Shown: piece by piece, positions 44,398 to 53,912 of the stretch
Numbering within the stretch: the first letter of the stretch is position 1
Layout: the number at the start of each line of letters is the position of its first letter
Origin: an uncultured Lachnospiraceae bacterium
GTDB taxonomy: Bacteria > Bacillota > Clostridia > Lachnospirales > Lachnospiraceae
NCBI GenBank assembly: GCA_910588775.1
Contig: CAJURH010000012.1
Coordinates: forward strand, 4,639-68,638
DNA length: 64,000 nt
Direction of reading: 5' to 3'
Made by a program: the position numbers and the translations under genes
Notes under the pieces: model-generated
Databases searched by the model: none
Seen by the model: only the letters and a program-made list of their open reading frames with translations
Told to the model about the DNA's origin: nothing

Positions 44398-45003
44398 CTG
44401 TCTTTTAATAACCTTCAGCCGGGTAAATTCTTCCCTCTCTTTTTCCTCCAGAGTATTTCCAATATCCTTGGCCAAAGCTTCGTATTTGGGTATGGTTATA
44501 TTCTGCAGGGCGTTGGCCCTTTTTTGGGTCTTCTTAATATTTGCCGCCAAACGAATAGCCGAGTTCTCAATCATGGAAAGCTTAATGGACAATTCCTTTA
44601 CTTTCTCAAAAGCGGCTTTCGCCTCATCCAGAGAAGAGCGGGTACTGTAAAAGGCCGCGGTGGGAACAGGTGGGGTTTCGTCGTATTCCACCAGCGGGAT
44701 CTCCGTTCCCATAACGCTCCTCACCTTAATGCGTATAGAATTTTCCACAGGAACCGTATAGGAAATCTGCTCCACAATTACAATACCCATCTCCATATTG
44801 GCTTTCTGAAGGGCGGCGTAAGCTTTGCGGAATGTGGAATCAATCTGAGACTGAATATCTTTCGCCTGATCAATCAGTTCCATCATTTCCCGCAGCAGGA
44901 TATTCCGTTTCTTATCCATCAGCTCATAACCCTGCCTGGCCAGAGCCAGGGAATTTTTCGCCAGCATCAGATTCCCCTTGGTGGGGAAAGTATTTGGGTC
45001 CAT
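44383..45003 (-). CDS. atpD: V-type ATPase subunit D (operon 2)
   Basis: Central stalk subunit D, 206 residues, two long helices. N-terminal FPTKGNLMLAKNSLALARQG and KRNILLREMMELI match the family; the C-terminal helix has KKTQKRANALQNITIPKYE. The start is five bases upstream of the end of subunit B, with GAGGTG as ribosome binding site inside the B stop region. It is shorter than the operon 1 copy and only distantly similar. Confidence 0.94.
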   Translation of the reverse strand: MDPNTFPTKGNLMLAKNSLALARQGYELMDKKRNILLREMMELIDQAKDIQSQIDSTFRKAYAALQKANMEMGIVIVEQISYTVPVENSIRIKVRSVMGTEIPLVEYDETPPVPTAAFYSTRSSLDEAKAAFEKVKELSIKLSMIENSAIRLAANIKKTQKRANALQNITIPKYEALAKDIGNTLEEKEREEFTRLKVIKRQKTAR

Positions 45004-45007
45004 GGAA

Positions 45008-46399
45008 TCAATTCACCTCATTTACATCGGAATCATAATATTTATCCAGCAACTTGGTGTCAATACGGTCTAACTCTTCCTTTGGCAGCAGTCTAAGAAG
45101 CTCCCAGCCCTTTTCCAATGTCTCAATTACATCTCTGTTTTCCGTCTCTCCCTGGCCCACATATTCCTGTTCAAAAGCTTTTCCAAATGCCAGATACTCC
45201 TTATCCAGCGGGGAAAGTTCGTCTTCACCGATTACCGAGGCAAGAGCCCTGGCGTCTCCCACTTTCGCATAGCAGGAGAAGAGCTGGTTGGCCAAATCCT
45301 GGTGGTCTTCTCTGGTATACCCTTCTCCAATGCCGTCCTTCATCAGTCGTGACAGAGACGGCAGAACGTTGATGGGCGGGTAGATCCCCTGGCCGAACAT
45401 GGTCCGGTCCAGAACGATCTGTCCTTCCGTAATGTACCCGGTCAGGTCAGGAATCGGGTGAGTAATATCATCGTTGGGCATGGTCAGGATAGGAATCTGG
45501 GTCACCGATCCATTGACGCCAGATACGATTCCCGCCCGCTCATATAAGGTGGCCAGTTCGCTGTATAGATACCCCGGATAGCCTTTCCGAGAAGGAATCT
45601 CACCCTTGGAAGAAGAAACCTCCCGCATAGCCTCGCAAAAAGAGGTAATGTCCGTGAGAATGACCAGAATGTGCATACCTTTTTCAAACGCCAGATACTC
45701 CGCCGCCGTCAGCGCCATACGTGGCGTAATTAATCGCTCCACCACCGGGTCATTGGCCAGGTTCAGATACATCACCACATGGTCCGATACGCCGCTTTCC
45801 TCGAAGGTGCGGCGGAAGAACTCCGCCACGTCATATTTCACTCCCATAGCCGCAAACACAATGGCAAACTCCTCCTGGCTGCCTTTCCCCAGAGAAGCCT
45901 GCTGCACAATCTGGGCCGCTAGTTTGTCATGGGGAAGACCATTTCCTGAGAAAATAGGCAGCTTCTGCCCGCGAATCAACGTAGTCAGCCCGTCAATGGC
46001 GGAAATGCCCGTGTTGATGTAATTTCGCGGATATTCCCTGGACACAGGATTTAAGGGCAGACCATTGATATTCACCCGCATCTCAGGCTGAATGTCGCCA
46101 AGGCCGTCGATAGGCTGGCCAATGCCGTTGAACATCCTTCCCAGTATATCCGGGGAGAGATCCGCCTCCATAGGATGCCCGGTAAGACGCGTATGAGTGT
46201 TGCTCAAGGACATGTTTTCCGTGCCTTCAAAAACCTGGATCACGGCCTTATCTTCGTAAATCTCAATGATTCGGCCAATCTTGCGGGTATTGTCGTCCAT
46301 GCGGAAATCCACGATTTCCTCGTAAGCGGCGTTTTTGATGCCTTCCAGCACAACCAGAGGACCGTTTACCTCGCTTAAGCCTAAATATTCAATCGCCAT
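45008..46399 (-). CDS. atpB: V-type ATPase subunit B (operon 2)
   Basis: Subunit B of the A3B3 head, 463 residues. Conserved REYPRNYINTGISAIDGLTT, QKLPIFSGNGLPHDKLAAQI and RMALTAAEYLAFEKGMHIL. AAGGAGGGG precedes the ATG, 15 bases after subunit A. Clearly homologous to the operon 1 copy but well diverged. Confidence 0.97.
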   Translation of the reverse strand: MAIEYLGLSEVNGPLVVLEGIKNAAYEEIVDFRMDDNTRKIGRIIEIYEDKAVIQVFEGTENMSLSNTHTRLTGHPMEADLSPDILGRMFNGIGQPIDGLGDIQPEMRVNINGLPLNPVSREYPRNYINTGISAIDGLTTLIRGQKLPIFSGNGLPHDKLAAQIVQQASLGKGSQEEFAIVFAAMGVKYDVAEFFRRTFEESGVSDHVVMYLNLANDPVVERLITPRMALTAAEYLAFEKGMHILVILTDITSFCEAMREVSSSKGEIPSRKGYPGYLYSELATLYERAGIVSGVNGSVTQIPILTMPNDDITHPIPDLTGYITEGQIVLDRTMFGQGIYPPINVLPSLSRLMKDGIGEGYTREDHQDLANQLFSCYAKVGDARALASVIGEDELSPLDKEYLAFGKAFEQEYVGQGETENRDVIETLEKGWELLRLLPKEELDRIDTKLLDKYYDSDVNEVN

Positions 46400-46413
46400 A
46401 ACCTGTCCCCTCC

Positions 46414-48180
46414 TTATCCGTTTTTGGCCAGCACTTGTTCGTAGAAGCGGTCAATGGCCTGCCGATATTCGTCAAATTTCTCCAGTTCATCGTTTGCAAC
46501 ATCGTATTTTATGGCAATTATTTTTTCAAATATGTTATCTTCTTTCAGAACGGACATGGGCATTCCCTGGGCAATCAGATCCTTGGATTTCTCATTTAAG
46601 TACAAAATAATTTCCATCATCTCAAACTGCTTTTTCATGGGCACACAGGTGTCTTCCGCATGAAATGCGTTCTGCTGCAGAAATCCCAGCCGGATCACGC
46701 GGGCAATTTCCAGAGTCAGCTTCTGATCGTCCGGCAGAACGTCGCTTCCGATAAGCTTAACGATTTCCATCAGGGAAGTTTCCTGATTTAACAAAGCCAC
46801 AATCTGGGTGCGGTCCGCCAGGAATCGGGGTGAAACATTCTCTCTGAACCATGGCGCCAGGTCTTCCGTGTACTCGCTGTAACTGTTGTTCCAGTTGATA
46901 GCCGGAAAGTGCCGGGCATAAGCCAACGCTTTATCCAATCCCCAGAAACAGCGGACAAACCGTTTGGTGTTCTGGGTAACCGGTTCCGAGAAGTCTCCGC
47001 CCTGAGGAGAAACCGCCCCGATAATGGACACGCTGCCCTCTGTGCCGTTAAGATTCTGCACCTGGCCGGCCCGCTCGTAAAAGGCGGACAGCTTCGAGGC
47101 CAGATAAGCGGGAAACCCTTCTTCCGCAGGCATCTCTTCCAGCCTTCCGGACAGCTCCCGCAAAGCTTCCGCCCAACGGGACGTTGAATCGGCCATAATC
47201 GCCACGTCGTAGCCCATATCCCTGTAATACTCCGCCAGGGTAATCCCTGTGTAAATAGAAGCCTCACGGGCCGCCACAGGCATATTGGAAGTGTTGGCAA
47301 TCAGCGTGGTCCTCTCCATCATCAGATTTCCCGATTTAGGGTCCACCAACTTACTGAAATCCTCCAGCACCTCGGTCATCTCGTTTCCACGCTCTCCGCA
47401 TCCGATATAGATGACAATATCCGCATCGGACCATTTGGCCACCTGGTGCTGGGTCATAGTCTTTCCCGTTCCGAAACCACCGGGAATGGCAGCCGTGCCT
47501 CCCTTGGCAATGGGAAACAGTGTATCCAGAATCCGCTGTCCCGTAACCAGAGGCACATGGGCCGGATAACGATTGGCCGTGGGCCGCGGAATCCGAATGG
47601 GCCATTTCTGAGCCAGCTTTATCTCATGCAGGCCGCCCTCATCATCCTCCAAGGTCAGTATCCGTTCATTAACGGTGTACGCGCCATCGGGAACCAGATC
47701 TTTCACCGTGCCTGAAAGGCCCGGCGGTATCATGGATTTATGCATGATGGATTTGGTTTCGGGCACGTGAGCGAATATAGACCCTGGATGAAGGTAATCC
47801 CCCTCGGAAACCGTCAAAGTCACATCCCATTTCTTCTCAGCATCCAGAGAATCCACGTTCACGCCCCTAGAAATGTATTTTCCGGATTCCTTCGCGATCT
47901 CCTCCAGAGGCCGCTGAATGCCGTCAAAAATATTATGAATAATCCCTGGTCCCAGCATAACAGACACCGCGTCTCCGGTGGCAGTCACCTGATCCCCCGG
48001 TTTTAGCCCGGTAGTCTCCTCATAAACCTGGATGGTGGTGCGTCCTTTGGTCAAACCGATTACCTCGCCCACCAGTCTTTCCTTTCCCACATATACCATC
48101 TCTGACATCTTAAAGTCTGTCTTACCTTTCAGGTAGATAACCGGGCCGTTTATACCGTAAATGGTTTCTGTTCTACTCAT
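46414..48180 (-). CDS. atpA: V-type ATPase catalytic subunit A (operon 2)
   Basis: Catalytic subunit, 588 residues. Walker A GGFGTGKT at 234-241 (Lys240), GCGERGNEM with the catalytic Glu, and IMADSTSRWAEALRE. The first P-loop residues (GGFGT) differ from operon 1 (GPFGS). GGAGG lies eight bases before the ATG inside the end of subunit E, which it overlaps by 8 bases. Confidence 0.98.
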   Translation of the reverse strand: MSRTETIYGINGPVIYLKGKTDFKMSEMVYVGKERLVGEVIGLTKGRTTIQVYEETTGLKPGDQVTATGDAVSVMLGPGIIHNIFDGIQRPLEEIAKESGKYISRGVNVDSLDAEKKWDVTLTVSEGDYLHPGSIFAHVPETKSIMHKSMIPPGLSGTVKDLVPDGAYTVNERILTLEDDEGGLHEIKLAQKWPIRIPRPTANRYPAHVPLVTGQRILDTLFPIAKGGTAAIPGGFGTGKTMTQHQVAKWSDADIVIYIGCGERGNEMTEVLEDFSKLVDPKSGNLMMERTTLIANTSNMPVAAREASIYTGITLAEYYRDMGYDVAIMADSTSRWAEALRELSGRLEEMPAEEGFPAYLASKLSAFYERAGQVQNLNGTEGSVSIIGAVSPQGGDFSEPVTQNTKRFVRCFWGLDKALAYARHFPAINWNNSYSEYTEDLAPWFRENVSPRFLADRTQIVALLNQETSLMEIVKLIGSDVLPDDQKLTLEIARVIRLGFLQQNAFHAEDTCVPMKKQFEMMEIILYLNEKSKDLIAQGMPMSVLKEDNIFEKIIAIKYDVANDELEKFDEYRQAIDRFYEQVLAKNG

Positions 48181-48760
48181 ATGTCAGACCTCCGTCAAAG
48201 GTAAAATTCGCTTTTTCATTGTTAAATGCCTCCAAAAAAGAGCTGTCAATGAGAATGTTTTTTTCCGGAATCTTTGCCTGCACGCCCCCAAGAAATGAAT
48301 GTTCTGCAATCTGCAGATCCACGCCAAATTCCTTGGACATAGGCGAAACCTTCGCAGCGTCCTCCGGCGACAGATAAACCGTCACCGAATCCTGCTGGGC
48401 AAACTCCAAAGCCTCCTGGATCTTGCGCCTCAGATAATCTTCGTAACTTTTTGTTTTCTTAAATTCCTCCAGAAGCGTCATTACTTCCTGAAAAAGTTTC
48501 TCTTTATACCGATCCTGGCATTTCTTCCCTTCCCGCTTAATATCCAGAAGTTGAGAAGATAAAGTCTTATTAATCTCACGGGACGCCTGGTCCGTTTCCG
48601 CCTTTAAGGCAATGGCAATTTCCCGGTCTTTGGCCTTTTTATGTTCTTCCAGCAGGTTCTTCAGCTCTTTTTCATGTTCATCCAAAAGCCGCCCTGCATT
48701 GTCCCGGGCCTCTTTTATGGCCGCATCATAGAAATGCTGTAATTTTTCTTCTGTCGTCAT
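48173..48760 (-). CDS. atpE: V-type ATPase subunit E, peripheral stalk (operon 2)
   Basis: Peripheral stalk subunit, 195 residues. N-terminal 110 residues are a long charged helix (LLEEHKKAKDREIAIALKAE); the C-terminal domain includes SFLGGVQAKIPEKNILIDSS, the family head-binding strand. CAGGTGAT precedes the ATG. In this operon E lies directly before A, unlike operon 1 where C and F come between. Confidence 0.88.
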   Translation of the reverse strand: MTTEEKLQHFYDAAIKEARDNAGRLLDEHEKELKNLLEEHKKAKDREIAIALKAETDQASREINKTLSSQLLDIKREGKKCQDRYKEKLFQEVMTLLEEFKKTKSYEDYLRRKIQEALEFAQQDSVTVYLSPEDAAKVSPMSKEFGVDLQIAEHSFLGGVQAKIPEKNILIDSSFLEAFNNEKANFTFDGGLTYE

Positions 48761-48778
48761 GTTATCACCTGCCCGTTC

Positions 48779-49087
48779 TTATAATTTCAGGCCAATGGCC
48801 TCGTCCACATAAGAAGTGATGAAGTCCGGTTTGCGGCCTGTTCCATGCCTGTCTGGAATCTCAATGATTAATGGAGTCTTGTGATTTAACTTCACATTGT
48901 CAATCATCTCCGGGAATTCCCTGCCAAAGCCTTCGGTAAGCAGAAGAATCCCTATACTTTTGTCAGAAATGGCGCTCTTAAGAGCTTCTTTTAACTCTTC
49001 CCTTCCGTGCACCAACACACCCTCCACGCCGGCCAGCCGCATTCCCGTCAGGGTATCCAAATTGTCGCTGATCAGATAGATTTTCAT
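48779..49087 (-). CDS. atpF: V-type ATPase subunit F (operon 2)
   Basis: Central stalk subunit F, 102 residues. MKIYLISDNLDTLTGMRLAG and SIGILLLTEGFG follow the small Rossmann-like fold of the family. It starts four bases after the subunit K stop, and the ribosome binding site is weak, so translation may be coupled to K. Confidence 0.92.
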   Translation of the reverse strand: MKIYLISDNLDTLTGMRLAGVEGVLVHGREELKEALKSAISDKSIGILLLTEGFGREFPEMIDNVKLNHKTPLIIEIPDRHGTGRKPDFITSYVDEAIGLKL

Positions 49088-49091
49088 ACGC

Positions 49092-49526
49092 TTATCCCAA
49101 TCTTCCCAGAATCATGAAAGATATAATCAGACCATACAGCGCGATACCTTCTGCAAGCCCCACGAAAATCAAAGATTTACCCAGCACAGACTGGTCTTCG
49201 CTAATAGCGCCTAATGCCGCGCTTGCCGCGCTCGCCACCGCGATACCGCCGCCGATGCAGGACAATCCAGTTACCAGAGCCGCCGCAAGGTATCCCATGC
49301 CAGTGGCCAGTCCAGCTGCGGAATCCGATGCCGCAAACACGTTCGGCGCACAGACAAACATAGCCACAACGGCGATTAAGAACGTTCCGAAAAAGAAAAA
49401 AGCATTACAGCCAATCGCCGTTTTATAACGTCCCCGGCTTCGTTCGCCGATTAGAAACGCCCCGAAAGGAACCAGGATACTGAGCGCCAAAGCGGCTACC
49501 AATGTAATTTGTGCGATAATTGTCAT
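49092..49526 (-). CDS. atpK: V-type ATPase proteolipid subunit K, without sodium ligands (operon 2)
   Basis: Membrane ring subunit, 144 residues, four helices. The only clear ion-binding hairpin is the second one, with Glu126 in GLAEGIALYGLIISF. The preceding helix (LVTGLSCIGGGIAVASAASA) has no Gln, and the residue after the Glu is Gly, so the sodium coordination set seen in the operon 1 copy is absent. The first hairpin is degenerate. Proton coupling is the simplest inference. GGAGG lies eight bases before the ATG. Confidence 0.94.
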   Translation of the reverse strand: MTIIAQITLVAALALSILVPFGAFLIGERSRGRYKTAIGCNAFFFFGTFLIAVVAMFVCAPNVFAASDSAAGLATGMGYLAAALVTGLSCIGGGIAVASAASAALGAISEDQSVLGKSLIFVGLAEGIALYGLIISFMILGRLG

Positions 49527-49580
49527 AATATGACCCTCCTCTTAACTTGAGCCTTATCATTCATAAACTGCACGGCTCTT

Positions 49581-51521
49581 TTATTTTTTTGTTTTAACGG
49601 TTTTATATGCAAAAGGCGTAAAAGCCCGCCCTGTGCCTTTGTAAAAACGGCTGAATATTTCATAATATTCCAGACGCAGCACCTGAATGCCCACAACCAG
49701 GCCCTCCAGGCCAATCACAAAAAGATTTCCCAACACCATGACCACCGGATTGGGCGACCCCTGCTCCGCTCCAGCCAACATCAGCACCACTTCCATCATA
49801 GCCGCATGGCTGACGGCGAAAGCGCCGATACGGACAAAGGACAGCGTATTGGAGAAGTAGCTGAGAAGCACTTCAAACAGCTCAAAGAAACCCTGTACAA
49901 AAAACATCCCTTTTTCCTTGGGGAAAACATCCCCTTTCTTTTCTGCCAACCCGGTCAACGGCTCCTTCAGGAAAATCACCAACAAAGGCAGCAAAAACAT
50001 TATTAGTAACACAACGCCTCCTGGCAGCGCATGTCCGCCCATAAACAAGACGATGACCACGGCAGCCGCTCCATAAAATACAAGACCCGCCAAGGCATTG
50101 GCGTCAAACCAGATATTTTCCGCATCCCGGTCTCTGCAGCCATTCATAATGTGAAAAACCATGCAGGCCAGAATAATAAACATGCCAAATGCAATGGATA
50201 TGATAAATACTGTATTTAATTTTCCCACAAAGGGGACCGTAATCATATGATTCATGGGCCGCAGCCACAAAGCCGGTATCAAATCCTCAAATCCAAACAA
50301 GCTCCCGAACATAAATCCGAAGAAAGTGGAGAAAATCCCCGCGGTCCCGATAATCCCCGCCAAATCCATTTTCTTAAAATGATACAGGAGAAAGCCGCCG
50401 ATTAACAGGCAAAGCCCCTGCCCCACATCTCCGAACATAGCTCCGAAAATAAAGGCATACGTAATCGCCACAAACCAGGTGGGGTCCATCTCATTATACG
50501 AGGGAAGCCCATACATTTTCACATACATTTCAAATGGCTTAAAAAACTTCGGATTGGACAGCTTAGTAGGCGGCTGCTGGATTAGGTCGTGATCCTGATC
50601 CTCTATGATGCAGAATAACTTCTCATCCCCCGCCACATCCCTGGCAAAAGCCTTAGCATCAGCTTCCGACATCCATCCGCAGAGGATATAGAAGACATCC
50701 GCCTCTCCCCGGGTGCATGCCGCAAGCTTGCGAATATCAAACTGCTGGGAAAGCATATCCAGCCTCCTTTTTGCCCCAACAATATCCGACTGGCTCTCTT
50801 TAAGCGTTTTTGCCCTCTGCCGCTGGTTTTCCGCAATTTTCTCCTCCACCGTTTCTTGATGTTTTAAGAGAAGCTGATACGCGTCTTCCGCCGTGCCGCC
50901 ATACTCATCTGGAATCCATATGCGTTCAAAATGCATGGATGAATAAATCACATCCGCTTTGTTCATTTTTTCCTTTGGGAAGAAATAAACGCCCCACACA
51001 TATTGGTCGTCCGCATAACACTGCAAGAACATGGTATCTTCATCGTCATAAATATATTTTTCAAACTTTTCATAATAATGCTTCTCAATCCGTCCAAAGT
51101 GAAGCTTGATAAACCGGAATTTCACCAGAGCGGTCAGATCATAATCCAGATTCCGAAACGGCATAATAATCCGCATGTGCTCCAGAACATGACTATTCTC
51201 TTCCTCCAACTCTGCCCGGTCATGGTCCAGCTTTGATATTTTATCATCCACTTGCCTGACCAGATCCAGAGCGTCCTTAAGGGACAGATTTTTCTCCGGA
51301 ATCTTATCGGGACTGTCCAGCATGTCATAATAACTTTCGGCCAAATGCAAAGATTCCTTATAGGGATTAATCTCAAAATAAGGAGTTAATGACCGGGCTT
51401 CGGTCAATTCCGTCAAAGCATTTTCCAGATGTATTTCATATTTGGAAAGGTATTTCTCCGTTACCCGGTCAATATCTGCTTTCGGCCCGGTAATGCTTAA
51501 AAATTTCATTTTTACAATCAC
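49581..51521 (-). CDS. atpI: V-type ATPase membrane stator subunit I (operon 2)
   Basis: Subunit I, 646 residues. Cytoplasmic coiled-coil N-terminal half, then about eight membrane helices from FVAITYAFIFGAMFGDVGQG. The essential channel Arg lies in SFVRIGAFAVSHAAMMEV. The start is a GTG at 51521, because GGAGG lies seven bases upstream; ATG four codons later is an alternative. It differs strongly from the operon 1 copy in the channel helices. Confidence 0.94.
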   Translation of the reverse strand: MIVKMKFLSITGPKADIDRVTEKYLSKYEIHLENALTELTEARSLTPYFEINPYKESLHLAESYYDMLDSPDKIPEKNLSLKDALDLVRQVDDKISKLDHDRAELEEENSHVLEHMRIIMPFRNLDYDLTALVKFRFIKLHFGRIEKHYYEKFEKYIYDDEDTMFLQCYADDQYVWGVYFFPKEKMNKADVIYSSMHFERIWIPDEYGGTAEDAYQLLLKHQETVEEKIAENQRQRAKTLKESQSDIVGAKRRLDMLSQQFDIRKLAACTRGEADVFYILCGWMSEADAKAFARDVAGDEKLFCIIEDQDHDLIQQPPTKLSNPKFFKPFEMYVKMYGLPSYNEMDPTWFVAITYAFIFGAMFGDVGQGLCLLIGGFLLYHFKKMDLAGIIGTAGIFSTFFGFMFGSLFGFEDLIPALWLRPMNHMITVPFVGKLNTVFIISIAFGMFIILACMVFHIMNGCRDRDAENIWFDANALAGLVFYGAAAVVIVLFMGGHALPGGVVLLIMFLLPLLVIFLKEPLTGLAEKKGDVFPKEKGMFFVQGFFELFEVLLSYFSNTLSFVRIGAFAVSHAAMMEVVLMLAGAEQGSPNPVVMVLGNLFVIGLEGLVVGIQVLRLEYYEIFSRFYKGTGRAFTPFAYKTVKTKK

Positions 51522-51539
51522 AGCGCTACCTCCGGGTTG

Positions 51540-52598
51540 TTAGTTATTTCGAATGTAACGTATGGTTTCCTCTGGATCTACACCGTAACGTATACATTCT
51601 ATGGCAGTCGTAAGGCGATCCACCTCATGTTCCTTATGATACATGAACGAATAGAGAGAAATCACCGAATACGGCGTCTTCCTAGCCTCTTTTTCCAAAG
51701 TTGTGCGCAACAGATAATTATAAAATTCATCCAATGTGGAAGTGGATATCTGTGGAAACTTCCGCCCATAATACGTTTTATCCAAAAGCGAATAAAACTC
51801 CTCCATATTGGACGCACTGGTCAACGCACGCAAATCTTCCTGCTTTAATTTATATTCCACAGGAATCAGCAGGGAAAAAATCCGTGTGGGGTCCATGCTG
51901 TAATACTGCTTCGCCCTCTGAATCCACTGCAAATTAATTACATCAAATTTCCGCCCGTATGCTTTTGTCAAATTTTCCAGATCCACGCCTTTAAAAAGCT
52001 GATCTTTCAATTTCCAGATTTGTCCAAAATAATACAGATCCAAAACCATTCCGTAATCAAAGGCCAGCGCCTTCTCCCTGCCTGCCACGCGGGAGAGAGG
52101 GGCGAAATATTCCGAAGGCTCCATTGTCTGAATCAGCTCATCGATTGTACTACAGGTAACCATCCGGTCAATATCCAGCTTGGAGTGGCGGTGAAAAAAC
52201 TCCGCATACACAGATAAATCTGTATACATGGCAGTGCTGCCATCCAAATTCCGGTGGTCAAAGATATAGCGAATGCATTCCTTGATAAAGAAAATCTCAT
52301 ATCTCTTAAAATACAACGCCATGAACCTGCGCTGTTTCGGATTGCAGAAATGATACAGTTTCGTGTAATCCTGAAACACCGATTTCTTCAACAGTTTTTC
52401 CACCTCACCCCGGTGAAGCCGCTCTTCGTCAAAGGAGTCCCATCGCCCTTCATATTCTCTTGTCTTTTTTAGATAAGACACCACTTCCGATACACTGGAT
52501 AACTGCGCAATCTCCCGAAACTGCTCCTCATTGACCAGCTTCGCCATCATGGCCCTGATTTTCGTGGACAGTCCGCTATAAGACAGTACAGCGCCCAT
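51540..52598 (-). CDS. atpC: V-type ATPase subunit C (operon 2; d-type)
   Basis: Subunit C, 352 residues, helical. N-terminal SYSGLSTKIRAMMAKLV and a C-terminal RLTTAIECIRYGVDPEE segment fit the family. It is second in the operon, before I and K, whereas in operon 1 it follows E. AAGGAAGTGAT precedes the ATG. It ends 18 bases before the GTG of subunit I. Confidence 0.9.
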   Translation of the reverse strand: MGAVLSYSGLSTKIRAMMAKLVNEEQFREIAQLSSVSEVVSYLKKTREYEGRWDSFDEERLHRGEVEKLLKKSVFQDYTKLYHFCNPKQRRFMALYFKRYEIFFIKECIRYIFDHRNLDGSTAMYTDLSVYAEFFHRHSKLDIDRMVTCSTIDELIQTMEPSEYFAPLSRVAGREKALAFDYGMVLDLYYFGQIWKLKDQLFKGVDLENLTKAYGRKFDVINLQWIQRAKQYYSMDPTRIFSLLIPVEYKLKQEDLRALTSASNMEEFYSLLDKTYYGRKFPQISTSTLDEFYNYLLRTTLEKEARKTPYSVISLYSFMYHKEHEVDRLTTAIECIRYGVDPEETIRYIRNN

Positions 52599-52613
52599 TT
52601 CTTATCACTTCCT

Positions 52614-52925
52614 TTATGCCTGTATAATTTTCTCATATATTTGCCTGGCTAGCCGCTGATGCTGCTCCTCATAGTAATCTTCCATCTGCGCAAACCCCTC
52701 CTGGGTCCGCTCCTTAAGCTCGGCAAGCTGGGTCTTTTGATTGTGCTCCAACTGAACGCGGATTTGCCTAATCTTCTCCTCCGCCTGGGCCTGCGCCTGC
52801 CTGTCATATTCCCGGCACTGCTCCTGGTATTGCTGGGAAAGCTCCTTCTTCTTATTCTGGGCTTCCTCCATAATCTGGCCGGCCATATTTTCAATTTCTG
52901 ATAACTTACTAATGATTTGTTCCAT
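52614..52925 (-). CDS. V-type ATPase peripheral stalk subunit G/H-like (operon 2)
   Basis: First gene of operon 2, 103 residues, a single long charged helix rich in Gln, Glu and Lys (QYQEQCREYDRQAQAQAEEK). This fits the partner of subunit E. I take the ATG at 52925 (MEQIISKLSEIENM), which begins the conserved pattern; AGGAGG lies 14 bases upstream, longer than usual, and an upstream in-frame ATG at 53003 looks unrelated. The start is therefore somewhat uncertain. Confidence 0.8.
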   Translation of the reverse strand: MEQIISKLSEIENMAGQIMEEAQNKKKELSQQYQEQCREYDRQAQAQAEEKIRQIRVQLEHNQKTQLAELKERTQEGFAQMEDYYEEQHQRLARQIYEKIIQA

Positions 52926-53129
52926 AATTTTCCATAGGGCCTCCTGCTCATAAAATAGTAAGTATCGCTTCCTATTAAAAAAGCTATCTGTATAATAATA
53001 CACCTTTTTTTTAAAAAATCTAGTAGAAATTTAATTTTTTTTATCAGCCCCGTTCCATCCCTGTCTGGAAAACACTTTATGTCAACTGTATGCCGTGACA
53101 TGATATATGGGAAATTCCATCAAAAAATA

Positions 53130-53158
53130 TTGTATTTCTTATAGATTTATATTATACT
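53130..53158 (+). promoter_or_regulatory. Predicted promoter of trmB
   Basis: TTGTAT (53130-53135), 17-base spacer, TATACT (53153-53158), about 40 bases before the trmB start codon. Confidence 0.6.
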
Positions 53159-53200
53159 AAAATCTGCTTAAAAACTGTTCTATTCAGGAGCTAAAATACT

Positions 53201-53845
53201 ATGCGTTTGAGAAATATTCCCGAAGCAAAAAATATAGTGGAAAACAGCCCTTTTGTTGTCCAGAACCCCTGCTGCCTGCGCGGGGCATGGAACAAATTCT
53301 GGCAAAACACCCATCCCATCCATCTGGAAGTGGGCATGGGCAAAGGCATGTTTCTGATGGAGATGAGCCAGCGCCACCCCGAAAACAACTACCTAGGGAT
53401 GGAACTATACGACAGCGTGCTCCTGCGGGCCATTCAGAAAAGACAGACCATGGAAAAACCCATGGAAAATCTCTATTTTCTATGCGCTGACGCCCGCATG
53501 CTTCCAGATATATTCGCCGAAAAAGAAATACAGAAAATATATCTGAATTTCAGCGATCCCTGGCCAAAAGCGCGCCACTCAAAAAGGAGGCTCACCTCCC
53601 GGCAGTTTCTAGAACGATACAAACAGATATTATCGCTGGATGGAACTGTGGAATTTAAAACGGACAATCTGGATTTATTCGAATTCTCTCTACAGGAAGT
53701 AAAAGAATCCGGCTGGACTCTAATTTCTCACACCTATGACTTGCACCAAGACCAGCAAATGAATCAGAACAATGTGATGACTGAATACGAAGAGAAGTTC
53801 TCCTCCATGGGAAATCCCATCTGTAAACTGGTAGCTAGAATGTAA
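53201..53845 (+). CDS. trmB: tRNA (guanine-N7-)-methyltransferase
   Basis: Methylates G46 in the variable loop of tRNAs, 214 residues. SAM-binding motif HLEVGMGKGMFLMEM, then the family signature NFSDPWPKARHSKRRL and VEFKTDNLDLFEFSL. It starts MRLRNIPEAK, typical for the family. It is divergent from V-ATPase operon 2 and 300 bases upstream of a tRNA-Lys gene. Confidence 0.95.
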   Translation: MRLRNIPEAKNIVENSPFVVQNPCCLRGAWNKFWQNTHPIHLEVGMGKGMFLMEMSQRHPENNYLGMELYDSVLLRAIQKRQTMEKPMENLYFLCADARMLPDIFAEKEIQKIYLNFSDPWPKARHSKRRLTSRQFLERYKQILSLDGTVEFKTDNLDLFEFSLQEVKESGWTLISHTYDLHQDQQMNQNNVMTEYEEKFSSMGNPICKLVARM

Positions 53846-53912
53846 AAACCTGAATCAATCATATTTTACAAATCCCGCGCATAGACTGAAAAAAAGCATG
53901 TGGTGGGATCAT

